From positions 186,001 through 250,000 of the forward strand of contig JARBTR010000002.1 of the NCBI GenBank assembly GCA_029240105.1: a DNA stretch of 64,000 nt. The letters run 5' to 3'. Below the pieces are notes generated by a model. It was not told the origin of the DNA and did not search any database. It worked only from the letters and a program-made list of their open reading frames with translations. Position numbers and translations under genes: made by a program. Source of the stretch: Caryophanales bacterium (GTDB lineage: Bacteria; Bacillota; Bacilli; JARBTR01). Positions 1 through 8,200 of the stretch are shown here, one piece after another. How positions within the stretch are numbered: position 1 is the stretch's first letter; each line of letters starts with the position of its first letter.

Positions 1-298
1 TCTTTACCTACTCACTATTTACACGTTTCACTGATAAATATGTTACAGTATTTCTTCAAAATTTTTCCTGCAATCTTTTAATATTGTAAGAATTAGCTTT
101 TATATACTCGAAGTAGGCTTACTGCCTACAAAAAAAAAATATCACCTTTTCAGGAAATGAAAAGAAAAGTGTCGTCATATAAATGTTAAACAAAGTTTTG
201 AACTTCGTCTTTACACATTTCAAGAACAGTATCATGAACTTCATCATTATTTTACTTAACGAATCTATTCGCTAGTGTTATCAAAATAAAATCATATT
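1..298. other. AT-rich stretch without a recognisable gene
   Basis: I see no convincing gene here. The stretch is AT-rich, with short hairpin-like runs such as TAGGCTTACTGCCTA near 112-126. It leads directly into the repeat cluster that starts at 299 and may be part of the same decayed mobile element. The element's other end would lie outside the window. Confidence 0.4.
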
Positions 299-461
299 GG
301 GGTAAATTTCTCGTCATTTGGACACATAGGGGTAATATTTCCGTCATAAATCCTATGACAAGAATATTACCCCTTTCAATATCTAACAACGAGTTTATGC
401 GGATTTCAGCAATTTTCATTGGGGTAAGTTTCTTGTCAGCAGTCAATTATGTGACTGCTGA
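299..461. repeat. Four-copy 19-bp repeat cluster, probable remnant of a transposon end
   Basis: Four near-identical 19-bp copies are present. Direct copies lie at 299-317, 329-347 and 421-439, and an inverted copy at 355-373. The shared pattern is GGGGTAA-(A/T-rich)-TTYYYGTCA. Copies 1 and 2 are spaced 30 bp start to start. Just after the last copy is a hairpin with perfect 10-bp arms (436-445 and 452-461). Arrays of about 19-22 bp sites are known as transposase-binding sites in Tn7-like and Tn5053-like elements; that identity here is inference, because no transposase gene is adjacent. A 64-codon ORF across the repeats on the minus strand looks like a shadow of them. Confidence 0.5.
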
Positions 462-513
462 TGTCCGGTTCTAATTGTAAAATAAAAAGCAGCTAAAAGA
501 ACTAATTCTTTAA

Positions 514-570
514 AAAATGCACCCTATCGAAAAGACATTTTAAAAAAGTCTATTTTGTAGGGTGCATTTT
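514..570. terminator. Long hairpin, possible terminator
   Basis: Arms AAAATGCACCCTA and TAGGGTGCATTTT enclose a loop of about 30 bases. The hairpin could end transcription on either strand. No gene upstream on the plus strand is recognised. Confidence 0.45.
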
Positions 571-584
571 GTATAAAGAAAAAA

Positions 585-620
585 ATGGGCAGAAGGAAGG
601 ATGCCCTCCCTTCTGCCCAT
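585..620 (-). terminator. Rho-independent terminator of the first DUF2156 gene
   Basis: 12-bp arms ATGGGCAGAAGG and CCTTCTGCCCAT are followed, reading on the minus strand, by a run of T residues. It lies about 125 bp beyond the stop codon of the DUF2156 gene at 744 and is the best candidate for that gene's terminator. Confidence 0.6.
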
Positions 621-743
621 TTTATACAATTTAATGATTTAAAAAATAAAGAAACGATTGATTACTACTAATGATCAACTCCACCAGTAGGTGGAAATTG
701 TGTTTCCAGATTAAAAACAAGTAAACCCTGAATTCAAAGCTCT

Positions 744-1715
744 TCATTTCAATACCAACTCATACCTATTAATATCTAAAATGGGGCTAAATTTATCTTT
801 AAATCTACGAAGTCCTCCTTTGCCACGTGAATCAGACCCTATATTTAATAAGTTAACACTTGGATATATTCGGTTAATTTCTTTTACAAACTCAACATGT
901 AAGAATTCACATATCCCTGTTATATCCTTATTAAACTTTAATTCGCAACCCCAAGCCTGCCCATCTGTAGAGAGTCCACCAGTAATGGCACCTTCTAAAT
1001 TGCCGTCTATTTCCACTATAATGATAACATGTTCAAGTTTTTCAAAATTTTGAATGATTCTTTGATAAAAATAGTCATCCCAAATACTGTCATATTTTGC
1101 TCCAGACTTTTTATTCCATTTATTTTTAAGATCTAAAAGAGAAGTATAGTCATTTTTAGTAGCCCTTCTTACAATGCAGTTCGGATTTTCTCTTTTAAAT
1201 TTGTTTATCATATTGCGTACATTTGCATATTGTTTACCTTTTAAAGCTAAAAGTTCTTGAACCCCAATATGCCTCTCTACCCCAAATTGCAATGTCTTGA
1301 AATAATTTTGAAAAAATGTACTCTGACTAATAAATTCCAACTGTAAATGATTGATTACCTCTACCCTAGATTTTCTATGTTTTTTTCCATTCCAATTTTG
1401 ACAAAATGCAAGACATTTATGGGTCACATCAACAACTTTATCAGGATTTCCTTTACCCAAAGGAAGAAATTCCAATAAAAGATGTTTATTAATCAGCCAA
1501 AAAATAACTAGCATACCATCAACGATTTTCCAAAGTACTTTTCTTCCGTCTCTAGAAATTCCCCACAAGTAATCAAAATTTAGTCTCCAAAGATTCGTAG
1601 GATATTCTGTTTTATCTATATACTGGGTAAATAATTCTTTATCTTGAATACGGATCCTATTGAACTCCCAGTCTTTTAAGGTTATTTTATTACGATTATT
1701 AGATATCTTGTCCAT
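744..1715 (-). CDS. DUF2156 domain protein, tandem copy A
   Basis: A 323-residue soluble protein with no signal peptide or membrane segment. The C-terminal half resembles DUF2156, the GNAT-fold domain of phosphatidylglycerol lysyltransferases. Signs are a GKQYANVR-x-MINKFKR segment near residues 160-175 and the closing NIGSDSRGKGGLRRFKDKFSP-like block near 292-312. The long membrane region of MprF is absent, so this is a stand-alone member. It may transfer an acyl or aminoacyl group, but the substrate is unknown. The start ATG has an AGGAGGTGAG-type ribosome site. It is about 80 percent identical by eye to the next gene (2065-3036), with the upstream leader also copied, so a recent tandem duplication is clear. 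Confidence 0.7.
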   Translation of the reverse strand: MDKISNNRNKITLKDWEFNRIRIQDKELFTQYIDKTEYPTNLWRLNFDYLWGISRDGRKVLWKIVDGMLVIFWLINKHLLLEFLPLGKGNPDKVVDVTHKCLAFCQNWNGKKHRKSRVEVINHLQLEFISQSTFFQNYFKTLQFGVERHIGVQELLALKGKQYANVRNMINKFKRENPNCIVRRATKNDYTSLLDLKNKWNKKSGAKYDSIWDDYFYQRIIQNFEKLEHVIIIVEIDGNLEGAITGGLSTDGQAWGCELKFNKDITGICEFLHVEFVKEINRIYPSVNLLNIGSDSRGKGGLRRFKDKFSPILDINRYELVLK

Positions 1716-2064
1716 AATCTCACCTCCTGAAATCCATATTTTACACTTTAGCTAGAAAAAGTTGGTTGAGAAAGTTTGTTTTACATTTTATGACAAATTT
1801 TTGTTTTATGTCTGTGCTAACACCAATAATATAAATAAAATCTTTTCAAACATTAAATTATGAAGGACATCAAAAACGACTAAACGACCTTAGCCGATTG
1901 GAATATAGAGATAAAGATGCTTAATGAACTTAAATTCTCTCTAATAAAAAAAAAATAGGCGCAAGAATTACTTAAACAACGTAAAATAGAAATTTTAAAG
2001 AATTTATTGCACCTACTTTACACTTGAGCGAAATCTGAAATGAATAACCCTGAATTCAACCCCT
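1716..2064. other. Intergenic region with duplicated leader and a terminator
   Basis: The right-hand part (1945-2021) forms an imperfect hairpin. Reading on the minus strand it closes with AGGTGCAA paired to TTGCGCCT and is followed by about ten T residues, so it probably terminates copy B. The left-hand part (1716-1890) is the upstream leader of copy A, nearly the same as that of copy B at 3037-3190. No gene is seen. Confidence 0.5.
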
Positions 2065-3036
2065 TTATTTCAATAACAACTTATACCTTTTTATATCTAA
2101 GATGGGGCGAAACTTATCTTTATATATGCGAAGTCCTCCTTTGCCGCGTGAATCGGAGCCTATATTGATTAATTTAACACTGGGATATATTCGGTTAATT
2201 TCTTTTACAAACTCAACATTTAAGAATTCACCTATCCCTGTTATATCCTTGTTAAACTTTTCTTCGCAACCCCATGCCTGTCCGTCCGATGAGAGTCCAC
2301 CAGTAGAGGCACCTTCTAATTTGCCGTCTATTTCCACAACAATGATAATATGATTAAGTTTTTCAAAGTGTTGAATGATTCTTTTATAAAAATAGTCATC
2401 CCAAATAAAGTCATATTTTACTCCAGACTTTTCATTCCATTTATTCTTAAGATCTAAAAGAGATGAATAGTCATTTTTAGTAGCCCTTCTTACAATGTAA
2501 TTAGGATAGTCTCTTTTAAATCTGTTTACCTTCCTGCGTACATTTGCATATTGTTTACCTTTTAAAGCTAAAAGCTCTTGAACCCCTATACACCTCTCTA
2601 CTCCTAATTGCAATGTCTTGAAATGATTTTGAAAAAATGTACTCTGACTAATAAATTCCAACTGAAAATGACTGATTACCTCTATCCTAGATTCCCTATT
2701 TTTTTTCCCATTCCAATTTTTACAAAATCTAAGGCATTTATAGGTCACATTAACAACTTTATCAGGATTTCCTTTACCTAAAGGAAGAAATCCCATGATA
2801 AGATGGTTATTCATTAGCCAAAAAATAACTAGCATACCATCAACGATCTTCCAAAGTACCATTCTTCCGTCCCTTGAAGATCCCCACAAATAATCAAAAT
2901 TTAATCTCCAAAGATTCGTAGGAAATTCTGTTTTATTTATATACTGGGTAAATAATTCTTTATCTTGTATCGCGATCCTATTGAACTTCCAGTCTTTTAA
3001 AGTTATTTTTTTACGATTACTTGAAATCTTATCCAT
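2065..3036 (-). CDS. DUF2156 domain protein, tandem copy B
   Basis: The 323-residue paralogue of the gene at 744. Length, start context (AGGAGGTGAG before ATG) and the C-terminal NIGSDSRGKGGLR block are conserved, so both copies look intact and under selection. Differences are scattered substitutions with no frameshift. The domain is of the GNAT-like type that uses an activated acyl or aminoacyl donor in related enzymes; donor and acceptor here cannot be told from sequence. Its own terminator probably lies at 1945-2021. Confidence 0.7.
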   Translation of the reverse strand: MDKISSNRKKITLKDWKFNRIAIQDKELFTQYINKTEFPTNLWRLNFDYLWGSSRDGRMVLWKIVDGMLVIFWLMNNHLIMGFLPLGKGNPDKVVNVTYKCLRFCKNWNGKKNRESRIEVISHFQLEFISQSTFFQNHFKTLQLGVERCIGVQELLALKGKQYANVRRKVNRFKRDYPNYIVRRATKNDYSSLLDLKNKWNEKSGVKYDFIWDDYFYKRIIQHFEKLNHIIIVVEIDGKLEGASTGGLSSDGQAWGCEEKFNKDITGIGEFLNVEFVKEINRIYPSVKLINIGSDSRGKGGLRIYKDKFRPILDIKRYKLLLK

Positions 3037-3237
3037 AATCTCACCTCCTGAAATCCATATTTAACAATTTTGATAGTATATGTTGGTTAAGAAAGTTTTT
3101 TACATTTTATGAAAATTTTCAGTTTTATGTCTGTGCTAACACCAATAATATTGATAAAGTCGTTTTAAAGAGACAATTATGAAAGACATCAAAAATGACA
3201 AAAAGACCTTAGCCCATGGATATTGAGCTAAAGCCGT

Positions 3238-3285
3238 TTAGAGTTTTGGAATAGTATAAGAAATTTTAAAAATTTTTAAAAACAT
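3238..3285 (-). pseudogene. Orphan 15-codon ORF behind a MarR-type operator, possible gene remnant
   Basis: Downstream of the operator at 3298-3318 on the minus strand, AGGAGC sits at proper distance from an ATG at 3285. The frame closes after 15 codons. It may be what remains of a gene that was once controlled by the MarR protein and was cut off when the DUF2156 duplication arrived, or a short leader peptide. No homology can be claimed. Confidence 0.25.
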
Positions 3286-3297
3286 AAAAAGCTCCTG

Positions 3298-3318
3298 ATA
3301 CTTGTATTTTGCAAGTAT
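3298..3318 (-). promoter_or_regulatory. Palindromic operator, second copy
   Basis: On the minus strand it reads ATACTTG-CAAAATA-CAAGTAT, differing at one of 21 positions from the operator at 4414-4434. A TATAAT box lies immediately upstream (3317-3322), so a bound repressor would cover the start of a transcript running towards 3285. Confidence 0.5.
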
Positions 3319-3332
3319 TATATATGTGGTAT

Positions 3333-3779
3333 TTACCCTAACGTCCCACAGCATACGCTAGATTTCGCCATTGCGTTATTTAGTAACATAATGGCACGAA
3401 TGACTGATTCTTTTTCATTCTCGTTCATATGAGAAAAAACTTCATTCAAAAAAGAGTTCATTTGGTTGTCAATCGTCTTTGCAATAAATTCCCCTTCAGC
3501 TGTTAGGGATAAAATATTGAATCGTTTATCATCTGGATCTGGTGTTTTTTTTACCAAATTCATTTTCACTAATGATTGCACTTGTCGACTAAATGTAGTA
3601 ATATCCGTCCCTAATGCATCGGAAATTTGCTGCATTGAGGGGTTATACTGGTGACCTATTTCATATAGGATATGACTTTGAATAAGTGAAATATCACACC
3701 CTCTAGCACTGCAACAATATTTATTTAAAAGTCCAAAACGTCTTGTCATTACCTGGAATAATTCACGAATATTTTCCAA
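3333..3779 (-). CDS. MarR family transcriptional regulator with paired cysteines
   Basis: 148 residues with a winged-helix MarR core. The recognition-helix region reads MQQISDALGTDITTFSRQVQSLV near residues 49-71 and the wing follows with KKTPDPDDKRFN. Unusual cysteines sit at 22, 23 and 28 (YCCSARGC) and at 143-144 (VCCG). In a dimer, N- and C-terminal cysteines could form a thiol site for a metalloid or for redox sensing; this is inference. It lies 83 bp downstream of an ArsN1-like acetyltransferase on the same strand, and two near-identical palindromes (3298-3318 and 4412-4436) are likely its operators. The association suggests arsenical sensing, but no arsenic gene other than the acetyltransferase is present. 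Confidence 0.75.
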   Translation of the reverse strand: MENIRELFQVMTRRFGLLNKYCCSARGCDISLIQSHILYEIGHQYNPSMQQISDALGTDITTFSRQVQSLVKMNLVKKTPDPDDKRFNILSLTAEGEFIAKTIDNQMNSFLNEVFSHMNENEKESVIRAIMLLNNAMAKSSVCCGTLG

Positions 3780-3862
3780 TATTTATCACAACTTTCTTAT
3801 TTTATAAATAATTTTCATAATACAACTAAAGCTTCTAATTGATTTACTGTCAAAATTCCACT

Positions 3863-4363
3863 TTATTTATTTTGAACGATAATCTTCTCCATAGCCATAA
3901 CATCAACAAAGTTACAATCTAGAATACCCTGATTCTTAAATACACCAACTTCATTATAGCCTTTCTTGCGATATAAGCTTTGACCGAGTTTATTGAACGG
4001 GAAAGTAAAAAGAACTATTTTATGAAAATTATTTTTTTTAGCAATATCTTCAATTTCATTTAGTAACAAACCTCCAATACCCTTCCCTCTTTCGGCTCTG
4101 GCAATGTATATTGACAAATCTGCTACTCCTGCGTACGCACAACGGTTATTATAATGATTTAATGAAGCCCACCCTAAGATCTGACCTTCTTGTTCAGCAA
4201 CAATCACTTTATATCGATTACTGTGTTGTTCAAACCACTCATTTATGTAATGAATATCTTTAGGCTCAGTTTCTAAAGTAGCTATCCTATCTTCAATTCC
4301 TTGGTTATAAATGTTCAGAATGGATTCTAAATCTTTTATGGTTGCTTCCCGAATCAAAACCAC
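3863..4363 (-). CDS. arsN1: GNAT N-acetyltransferase, ArsN1/phosphinothricin acetyltransferase type
   Basis: 166 residues with the typical opening IREATIKDLESILNIYNQGI, the TLETEPKD segment and an acetyl-CoA loop ARAERGKGIG near residues 105-115, followed by an FTFPFN...LYRKKGY block. This matches the phosphinothricin acetyltransferase family, in particular the ArsN1 branch that acetylates the amino group of arsinothricin in known members. The enzyme would be cytosolic and confer resistance to glutamate-mimic antibiotics. Its promoter overlaps a perfect palindrome (4412-4436), so it is probably repressed by the adjacent MarR protein. ArsN1 versus a generic PAT cannot be settled without alignment. 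Confidence 0.75.
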   Translation of the reverse strand: MVLIREATIKDLESILNIYNQGIEDRIATLETEPKDIHYINEWFEQHSNRYKVIVAEQEGQILGWASLNHYNNRCAYAGVADLSIYIARAERGKGIGGLLLNEIEDIAKKNNFHKIVLFTFPFNKLGQSLYRKKGYNEVGVFKNQGILDCNFVDVMAMEKIIVQNK

Positions 4364-4391
4364 ATTTTATTCCCCCTTCATTCCCAACTTC

Positions 4392-4436
4392 TTGAAAATA
4401 AATATAAAACAAATACTTGCAAAATGCAAGTATTTT
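4392..4436 (-). promoter_or_regulatory. Promoter with MarR-type palindromic operator for the acetyltransferase
   Basis: The operator has perfect 11-bp arms AAATACTTGCA and TGCAAGTATTT around AAA at 4412-4436. On the minus strand a -35 TTGCAT inside the palindrome and a -10 TATATT are separated by 17 bases. Bound repressor would cover the -35 box. The same motif recurs at 3298-3318. Confidence 0.65.
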
Positions 4437-4694
4437 ATTATTATTATGCCTTATTTCAAGAAAATCTCGACAGATAACCTGGACCATGGTAACTTATGCA
4501 CAATAGAGTAATAAATCCACTATAATGAACAATGAAGTTCTTATGATTTCGGCAAACGAAACTATTAGATATAAATATTAATAGAATTCGACGAGAAAAA
4601 AGTCTTACAGGCGAAGCAATACAATTCCTTGCGAATTGCAACAATAAATATTTGAACTCAACATTTCTAACCATGAATAAAGGGGAATTCTGTT

Positions 4695-5348
4695 ATGAAA
4701 AACTATCTGAAAAGAATAATCAAGTTAATAGTTGGATTGTTTTTGTTTTCACTAGGCTTATTTTTAAACATACAGGCTAACATAGGCTTGGCGCCATGGG
4801 AAGCATTCAGTATGGGTGTATCTAATCTGACTCGTCTATCCTTTGGTAATATCGTTGTTATAACAGGCTTACTTGTCATTGTTATTGATTTTGCATTAAA
4901 AGAAAAGATTGGATTTGGAACAATTCTCAACGCTATATTGATAGGAAAGTTTATTGATATGATTCAATACATAAATATTATTCCTAAAATGTCCACCCTT
5001 GGGCTTGGAATACTAATGCTCCTTTTAGGTCAAGTTGTTATCTGCATTGGAAGCTATTTTTATATTGGTTCATCACTCGGATGTGGGCCCCGTGACGCAC
5101 TAATGGTTGCTTTGGGAAAACGGTTGCCAAAGGTACCAATAGGGATTGTGCGAGGTTTATTGGAAGGTATTGTTCTTATTATTGGCTGGCTACTAGGTGC
5201 AAAGGTTGGCATAGGCACAGCAATATCTGTATTAGGAATCGGATTTATCTTACAAATTACATTTAAATTACTGCACTTTGATGTGAAAAATATCGAGCAT
5301 GAGAGTGTATTTGATACAGTTAAACGTTCCAGATTAAATAATTTTTAA
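4695..5348 (+). CDS. YczE/YyaS-type integral membrane protein
   Basis: 217 residues with about five hydrophobic segments, starting at residues 8-28. The early motif NIQANIGLAPWEAFSMGVSN and the later GCGPRDALMVAL are typical of the YczE/YyaS/YitT-like family of uncharacterised membrane proteins. The start ATG has GGGGAA upstream. It is divergent from the acetyltransferase gene and shares the 331-bp intergenic region with it; apart from the palindrome at 4412-4436 I see no gene in that gap. Function is unknown. In B. subtilis YczE is linked to surfactin production, which cannot be assumed here. Confidence 0.7.
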   Translation: MKNYLKRIIKLIVGLFLFSLGLFLNIQANIGLAPWEAFSMGVSNLTRLSFGNIVVITGLLVIVIDFALKEKIGFGTILNAILIGKFIDMIQYINIIPKMSTLGLGILMLLLGQVVICIGSYFYIGSSLGCGPRDALMVALGKRLPKVPIGIVRGLLEGIVLIIGWLLGAKVGIGTAISVLGIGFILQITFKLLHFDVKNIEHESVFDTVKRSRLNNF

Positions 5349-5438
5349 GATATTTTGTTGAACCATCATTAAAAACCCTATTAAGCTTGCTATGGTATGA
5401 ATTGATACAAACAATAATCCAATTATATTTATTTTATG

Positions 5439-5927
5439 TTATTTCTCATCTCTAAAAAGTTTCAAAAAGTATTTTAACGTCGGAACGAATTTATTTTCTT
5501 CGAGCATGGATCTAATTTCCTCATAGCTAGCCCATTTTGCATCTATTACTTCATCTGTTTGTAATTGCAAGTCTGATAAATCAATTTCGGTTTCAAAAAA
5601 CCATGAGTCTCTAAAAAAATCCGAAACAATTACTGTTCGTAATAACTTCCCATTTTCAGGGGCAAGGGAAATCCCTAATTCTTCCTTGACTTCTCGGATT
5701 GCTGCATCAAGACTAGAGTCGCCAACTAATGCTGAACCACCTGTACACTCCCATAGTTGGCCAAAAGGTTTTTCTTGATGTCTTTTAGAAATCAAATACT
5801 GTCCTTTAGAATTTCGAATCCAAATGTCCACTACTAAGTGGAAATCACCTGGTTGCATCTCTTCTCCACGAATATGGGTCCTCCCCGTTAATTTTCTATT
5901 TTCGTCATAAACATCCCAAACTTCCAT
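5439..5927 (-). CDS. NUDIX hydrolase
   Basis: 162 residues. The Nudix box is visible near residues 61-83 as GG-SALVGDSSLDAA-IREVKEELGI, matching GX5EX7REUXEEXGU closely apart from the first acidic position. The N-terminal EVWDVYDENRKLTGRTHIRGE resembles the IPP-isomerase-like and YfcD-like subgroup, whose members hydrolyse nucleoside diphosphate derivatives. Substrate is unknown. It is monocistronic, with about 90 bp to the stop codon of the membrane protein gene on the other strand. Confidence 0.8.
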   Translation of the reverse strand: MEVWDVYDENRKLTGRTHIRGEEMQPGDFHLVVDIWIRNSKGQYLISKRHQEKPFGQLWECTGGSALVGDSSLDAAIREVKEELGISLAPENGKLLRTVIVSDFFRDSWFFETEIDLSDLQLQTDEVIDAKWASYEEIRSMLEENKFVPTLKYFLKLFRDEK

Positions 5928-6016
5928 ATTAAACCCCCATTGCTTTAAACATCAATTTCTTTTGATATTATTATTAATTTTTTCTCTAATGTACGTTAAC
6001 AAGTTGTTTACTTCAA

Positions 6017-6667
6017 TCAAAGCGCTCCTGCACTTTTCCAAATTTCTTTCCCTTTTATCGAAAACAATCCATTTTCATTTGTTTTACTTTTATTTAACAT
6101 GGCTTTAGCCAATATTTCTGTATCCAGCGGCCTTTGGGAACGAAAAAATCCAAGTTTGTTAAGGAATTGAATGATTTTCAAGCCTACAATTTCACTCGTT
6201 CGATTGCTGTTTTTTCGTATTAAAATTGGGGGGTTAAAAATAGTCAACTTTGGAAATCCCAATGTCTTAACAGCTTCTTCTAACTGCCCTTTCATCCTTG
6301 TATAAAAGAAGGTTGAATTAGGAGATGAAAAACCGGAAGATACCAATATATAATGATTCACATTGTTTTCTCTAGCTGATTTTGCAAACTGATATTGAAA
6401 TTCGTAGTCAACTTTCCATTGAGCTTCCTTGCTTCCTGCCACTTTTAGTGTAGTTCCTAAACATGAAAATATAACATCGCCCTTCACTAAATATTTCCAT
6501 TGTTCAGGTTTATTAAAGTCAACAACATGGATCTTTAATTTTTCATGTTGGATACCAACATCACGTCTAACAAAAATATCTACTCGCTGAATGAAATCAT
6601 CAAGTAACAGTAAATTTAGTAGGTCTTTTCCTGTTGCTCCCGTTGCTCCTATTACTAATGCGTGCAT
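6017..6667 (-). CDS. NAD(P)H-binding Rossmann-fold oxidoreductase-like protein
   Basis: 216 residues. The N-terminus ALVIGATGATGKDLLNLLL is a GXXGXXG dinucleotide-binding loop of atypical short-chain dehydrogenases, followed by DVIFSCLGTTLKVAGS and a YILVSSGF strand. It resembles HTATIP2/YwnB-like NAD(P)-binding proteins. The classical YXXXK catalytic pair is not clear (FYTRMKGQLE at about residue 120 may fill the role). Monocistronic; substrate unknown. Confidence 0.7.
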   Translation of the reverse strand: MHALVIGATGATGKDLLNLLLLDDFIQRVDIFVRRDVGIQHEKLKIHVVDFNKPEQWKYLVKGDVIFSCLGTTLKVAGSKEAQWKVDYEFQYQFAKSARENNVNHYILVSSGFSSPNSTFFYTRMKGQLEEAVKTLGFPKLTIFNPPILIRKNSNRTSEIVGLKIIQFLNKLGFFRSQRPLDTEILAKAMLNKSKTNENGLFSIKGKEIWKSAGAL

Positions 6668-6779
6668 ATTCTACTCCTATCTATATAGTAAAACGAACTG
6701 TACCATAATTATTAATTTCACTAATAATTATAATACAATTCGCTTATTGAGGTTTTTCTACCAGTTATATATTTATATT

Positions 6780-7529
6780 TCATGAATTCATCAAAAATTT
6801 CTTTACTCTTTCATTCTTAGGATTAGTGAAGAAAACTTCCGTATCATCCTCTTGAACGATTTCGCCTGCATCTAAAAATATAATTCTATCTGCGACTCTT
6901 TTTGCAAAATTCATATCATGTGTAATAACTAATATAGCCATATTTTCTGAAGCTAACATTTTCATAATGTTTGCAATATTTTCCGTTAGTTCAGGATCCA
7001 AAGCTGATGTAGGTTCATCAAAACACATAACGCCAGGATTCAATGCACAAGCTCTAGCAATTGCAACTCGCTGCTTTTGCCCACCTGAAAGCTGATAAGG
7101 ATAGTTATTCGCTTTATCTTGTATCCCTAATAGTTTCATAAGTTCAAATGCTTTTTTTTCAGCTTCAGCTCTTGGTATCTTATATACGTTAACAGGAGAT
7201 TCAATGATATTTTCAAGAATAGACTTATGAGGAAAAAGGTTAAAATTCTGAAATACCATACCTAAATTTTTTCTTATAGACTTCAGACTTTCACCCTTCG
7301 CATATTCAACCTTTTCATTATCTTCTTTGCATAAAGCAGCTCCATCTACATAAATACTTCCTCGGTCACATGTTTCCAGAGCATTTATGCATCTTAAAAG
7401 AGTAGTTTTTCCTGCCCCAGAGCTACCGAGGATAGCGGTTATTTTTCCTCTTTCAAGACTAAAACTTATATTTTGTAGTACCTTGTTATTCTTAAAGTAC
7501 TTATCTAAACCTTTTACTTCAAGTACCAT
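6780..7529 (-). CDS. Polar amino acid ABC transporter ATPase, probably histidine
   Basis: 249 residues with Walker A GSSGAGKT near 34-41, signature LSGGQKQRVAIARA near 147-160, Walker B VMCFDEP and the switch histidine in VITHD. It belongs to the HisP/GlnQ/ArtM group and would power uptake through the adjacent permease. It is the last gene of an operon running binding protein, permease, ATPase behind a T-box with a His (CAC) specifier, so histidine is the predicted substrate. The 15-bp gap to the permease implies co-transcription. Confidence 0.88.
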   Translation of the reverse strand: MVLEVKGLDKYFKNNKVLQNISFSLERGKITAILGSSGAGKTTLLRCINALETCDRGSIYVDGAALCKEDNEKVEYAKGESLKSIRKNLGMVFQNFNLFPHKSILENIIESPVNVYKIPRAEAEKKAFELMKLLGIQDKANNYPYQLSGGQKQRVAIARACALNPGVMCFDEPTSALDPELTENIANIMKMLASENMAILVITHDMNFAKRVADRIIFLDAGEIVQEDDTEVFFTNPKNERVKKFLMNS

Positions 7530-7543
7530 ATATTCCCTCTTTG

Positions 7544-8188
7544 CTATTCATAATAAGAAGTTTTATCCTCACAATACTTAAAAAACTGTGTAAGAATTGC
7601 AGTAAGTAATAAATAAAATAATGCGACTACGATTAACGGTACCAAAGAAGCATCCCTGTTTGCTGCAATCTTTCCAGCCCTTAGTAATTCACCAAGTCCC
7701 ACAACATAAACTAAAGAAGTGTCCTTTACTAATGTTATGAATTCATTAGCTACAGGAGGTAAAACTCGTTTGACAACCTGAGGCAAAATGATTCTAAAAA
7801 ACGATTTGGAAGGACTATAGCCAAGTACCTTTGCTGCTTCATGTTGACCGGTTTCAATAGACTGTATGCCAGATCTAAAAATCTCAGCAAAATATGCAGC
7901 ATAATTCAATACAAAAGCTAAAAGGGCTGCCTCATATCGATCAAAAGCAATTCCTATCAAAGGAAGTCCAAAGAATACAAATACCAACTGCAGCATTAGT
8001 GGTGTTCCACGCATAACCCAAGTATACAGCTGCACGCTACCGCTAATCATTTTATTCTTTGAAAGCCTTCCTAGGGCAATAATCATGCCCAAAGGAAGTG
8101 ATAAAAGTAATGTAAGGGCAAATAAATTTATGGTAACACTTAAACCCTCAGTCATTGAGGGCATAAGTTTTATTAAATAATCTATCAT
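7544..8188 (-). CDS. Polar amino acid ABC transporter permease, probably histidine
   Basis: 214 residues with about five membrane spans and the coupling motif EAAKVLGYSPSKSFFRIILPQVVKRVLPP near 118-146, typical of the HisMQ/GlnP permease family. A single permease gene suggests a homodimeric channel. Middle gene of the T-box-controlled operon; substrate inferred from the specifier codon. Confidence 0.87.
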   Translation of the reverse strand: MIDYLIKLMPSMTEGLSVTINLFALTLLLSLPLGMIIALGRLSKNKMISGSVQLYTWVMRGTPLMLQLVFVFFGLPLIGIAFDRYEAALLAFVLNYAAYFAEIFRSGIQSIETGQHEAAKVLGYSPSKSFFRIILPQVVKRVLPPVANEFITLVKDTSLVYVVGLGELLRAGKIAANRDASLVPLIVVALFYLLLTAILTQFFKYCEDKTSYYE

Positions 8189-8200
8189 CGTAATCCTCTA

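Larger units (their letters stand above)
722..3230. repeat. Tandem duplication, about 1.3 kb per unit
   Basis: Two direct copies are visible. Both begin near an ACCCTGAATTCAA motif (about 725 and 2048), run through the DUF2156 genes, and continue past the start codons for about 150-200 bp. The shared upstream block includes TTTTATGTCTGTGCTAACACC and a GACATCAAAAA segment. Copies diverge most in the intergenic part near 1900-2040. Confidence 0.75.

Noticed and set aside
252-446. 64-codon minus-strand ORF over the repeat cluster
   Set aside because: It runs across the 19-bp repeats, has no clear ribosome site or recognisable domain, and is better explained as a shadow of the repeats.
4456-4674. 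72-codon ORF in the gap upstream of the acetyltransferase
   Set aside because: No ribosome site, low-complexity translation; the gap is better explained by promoters and the operator.
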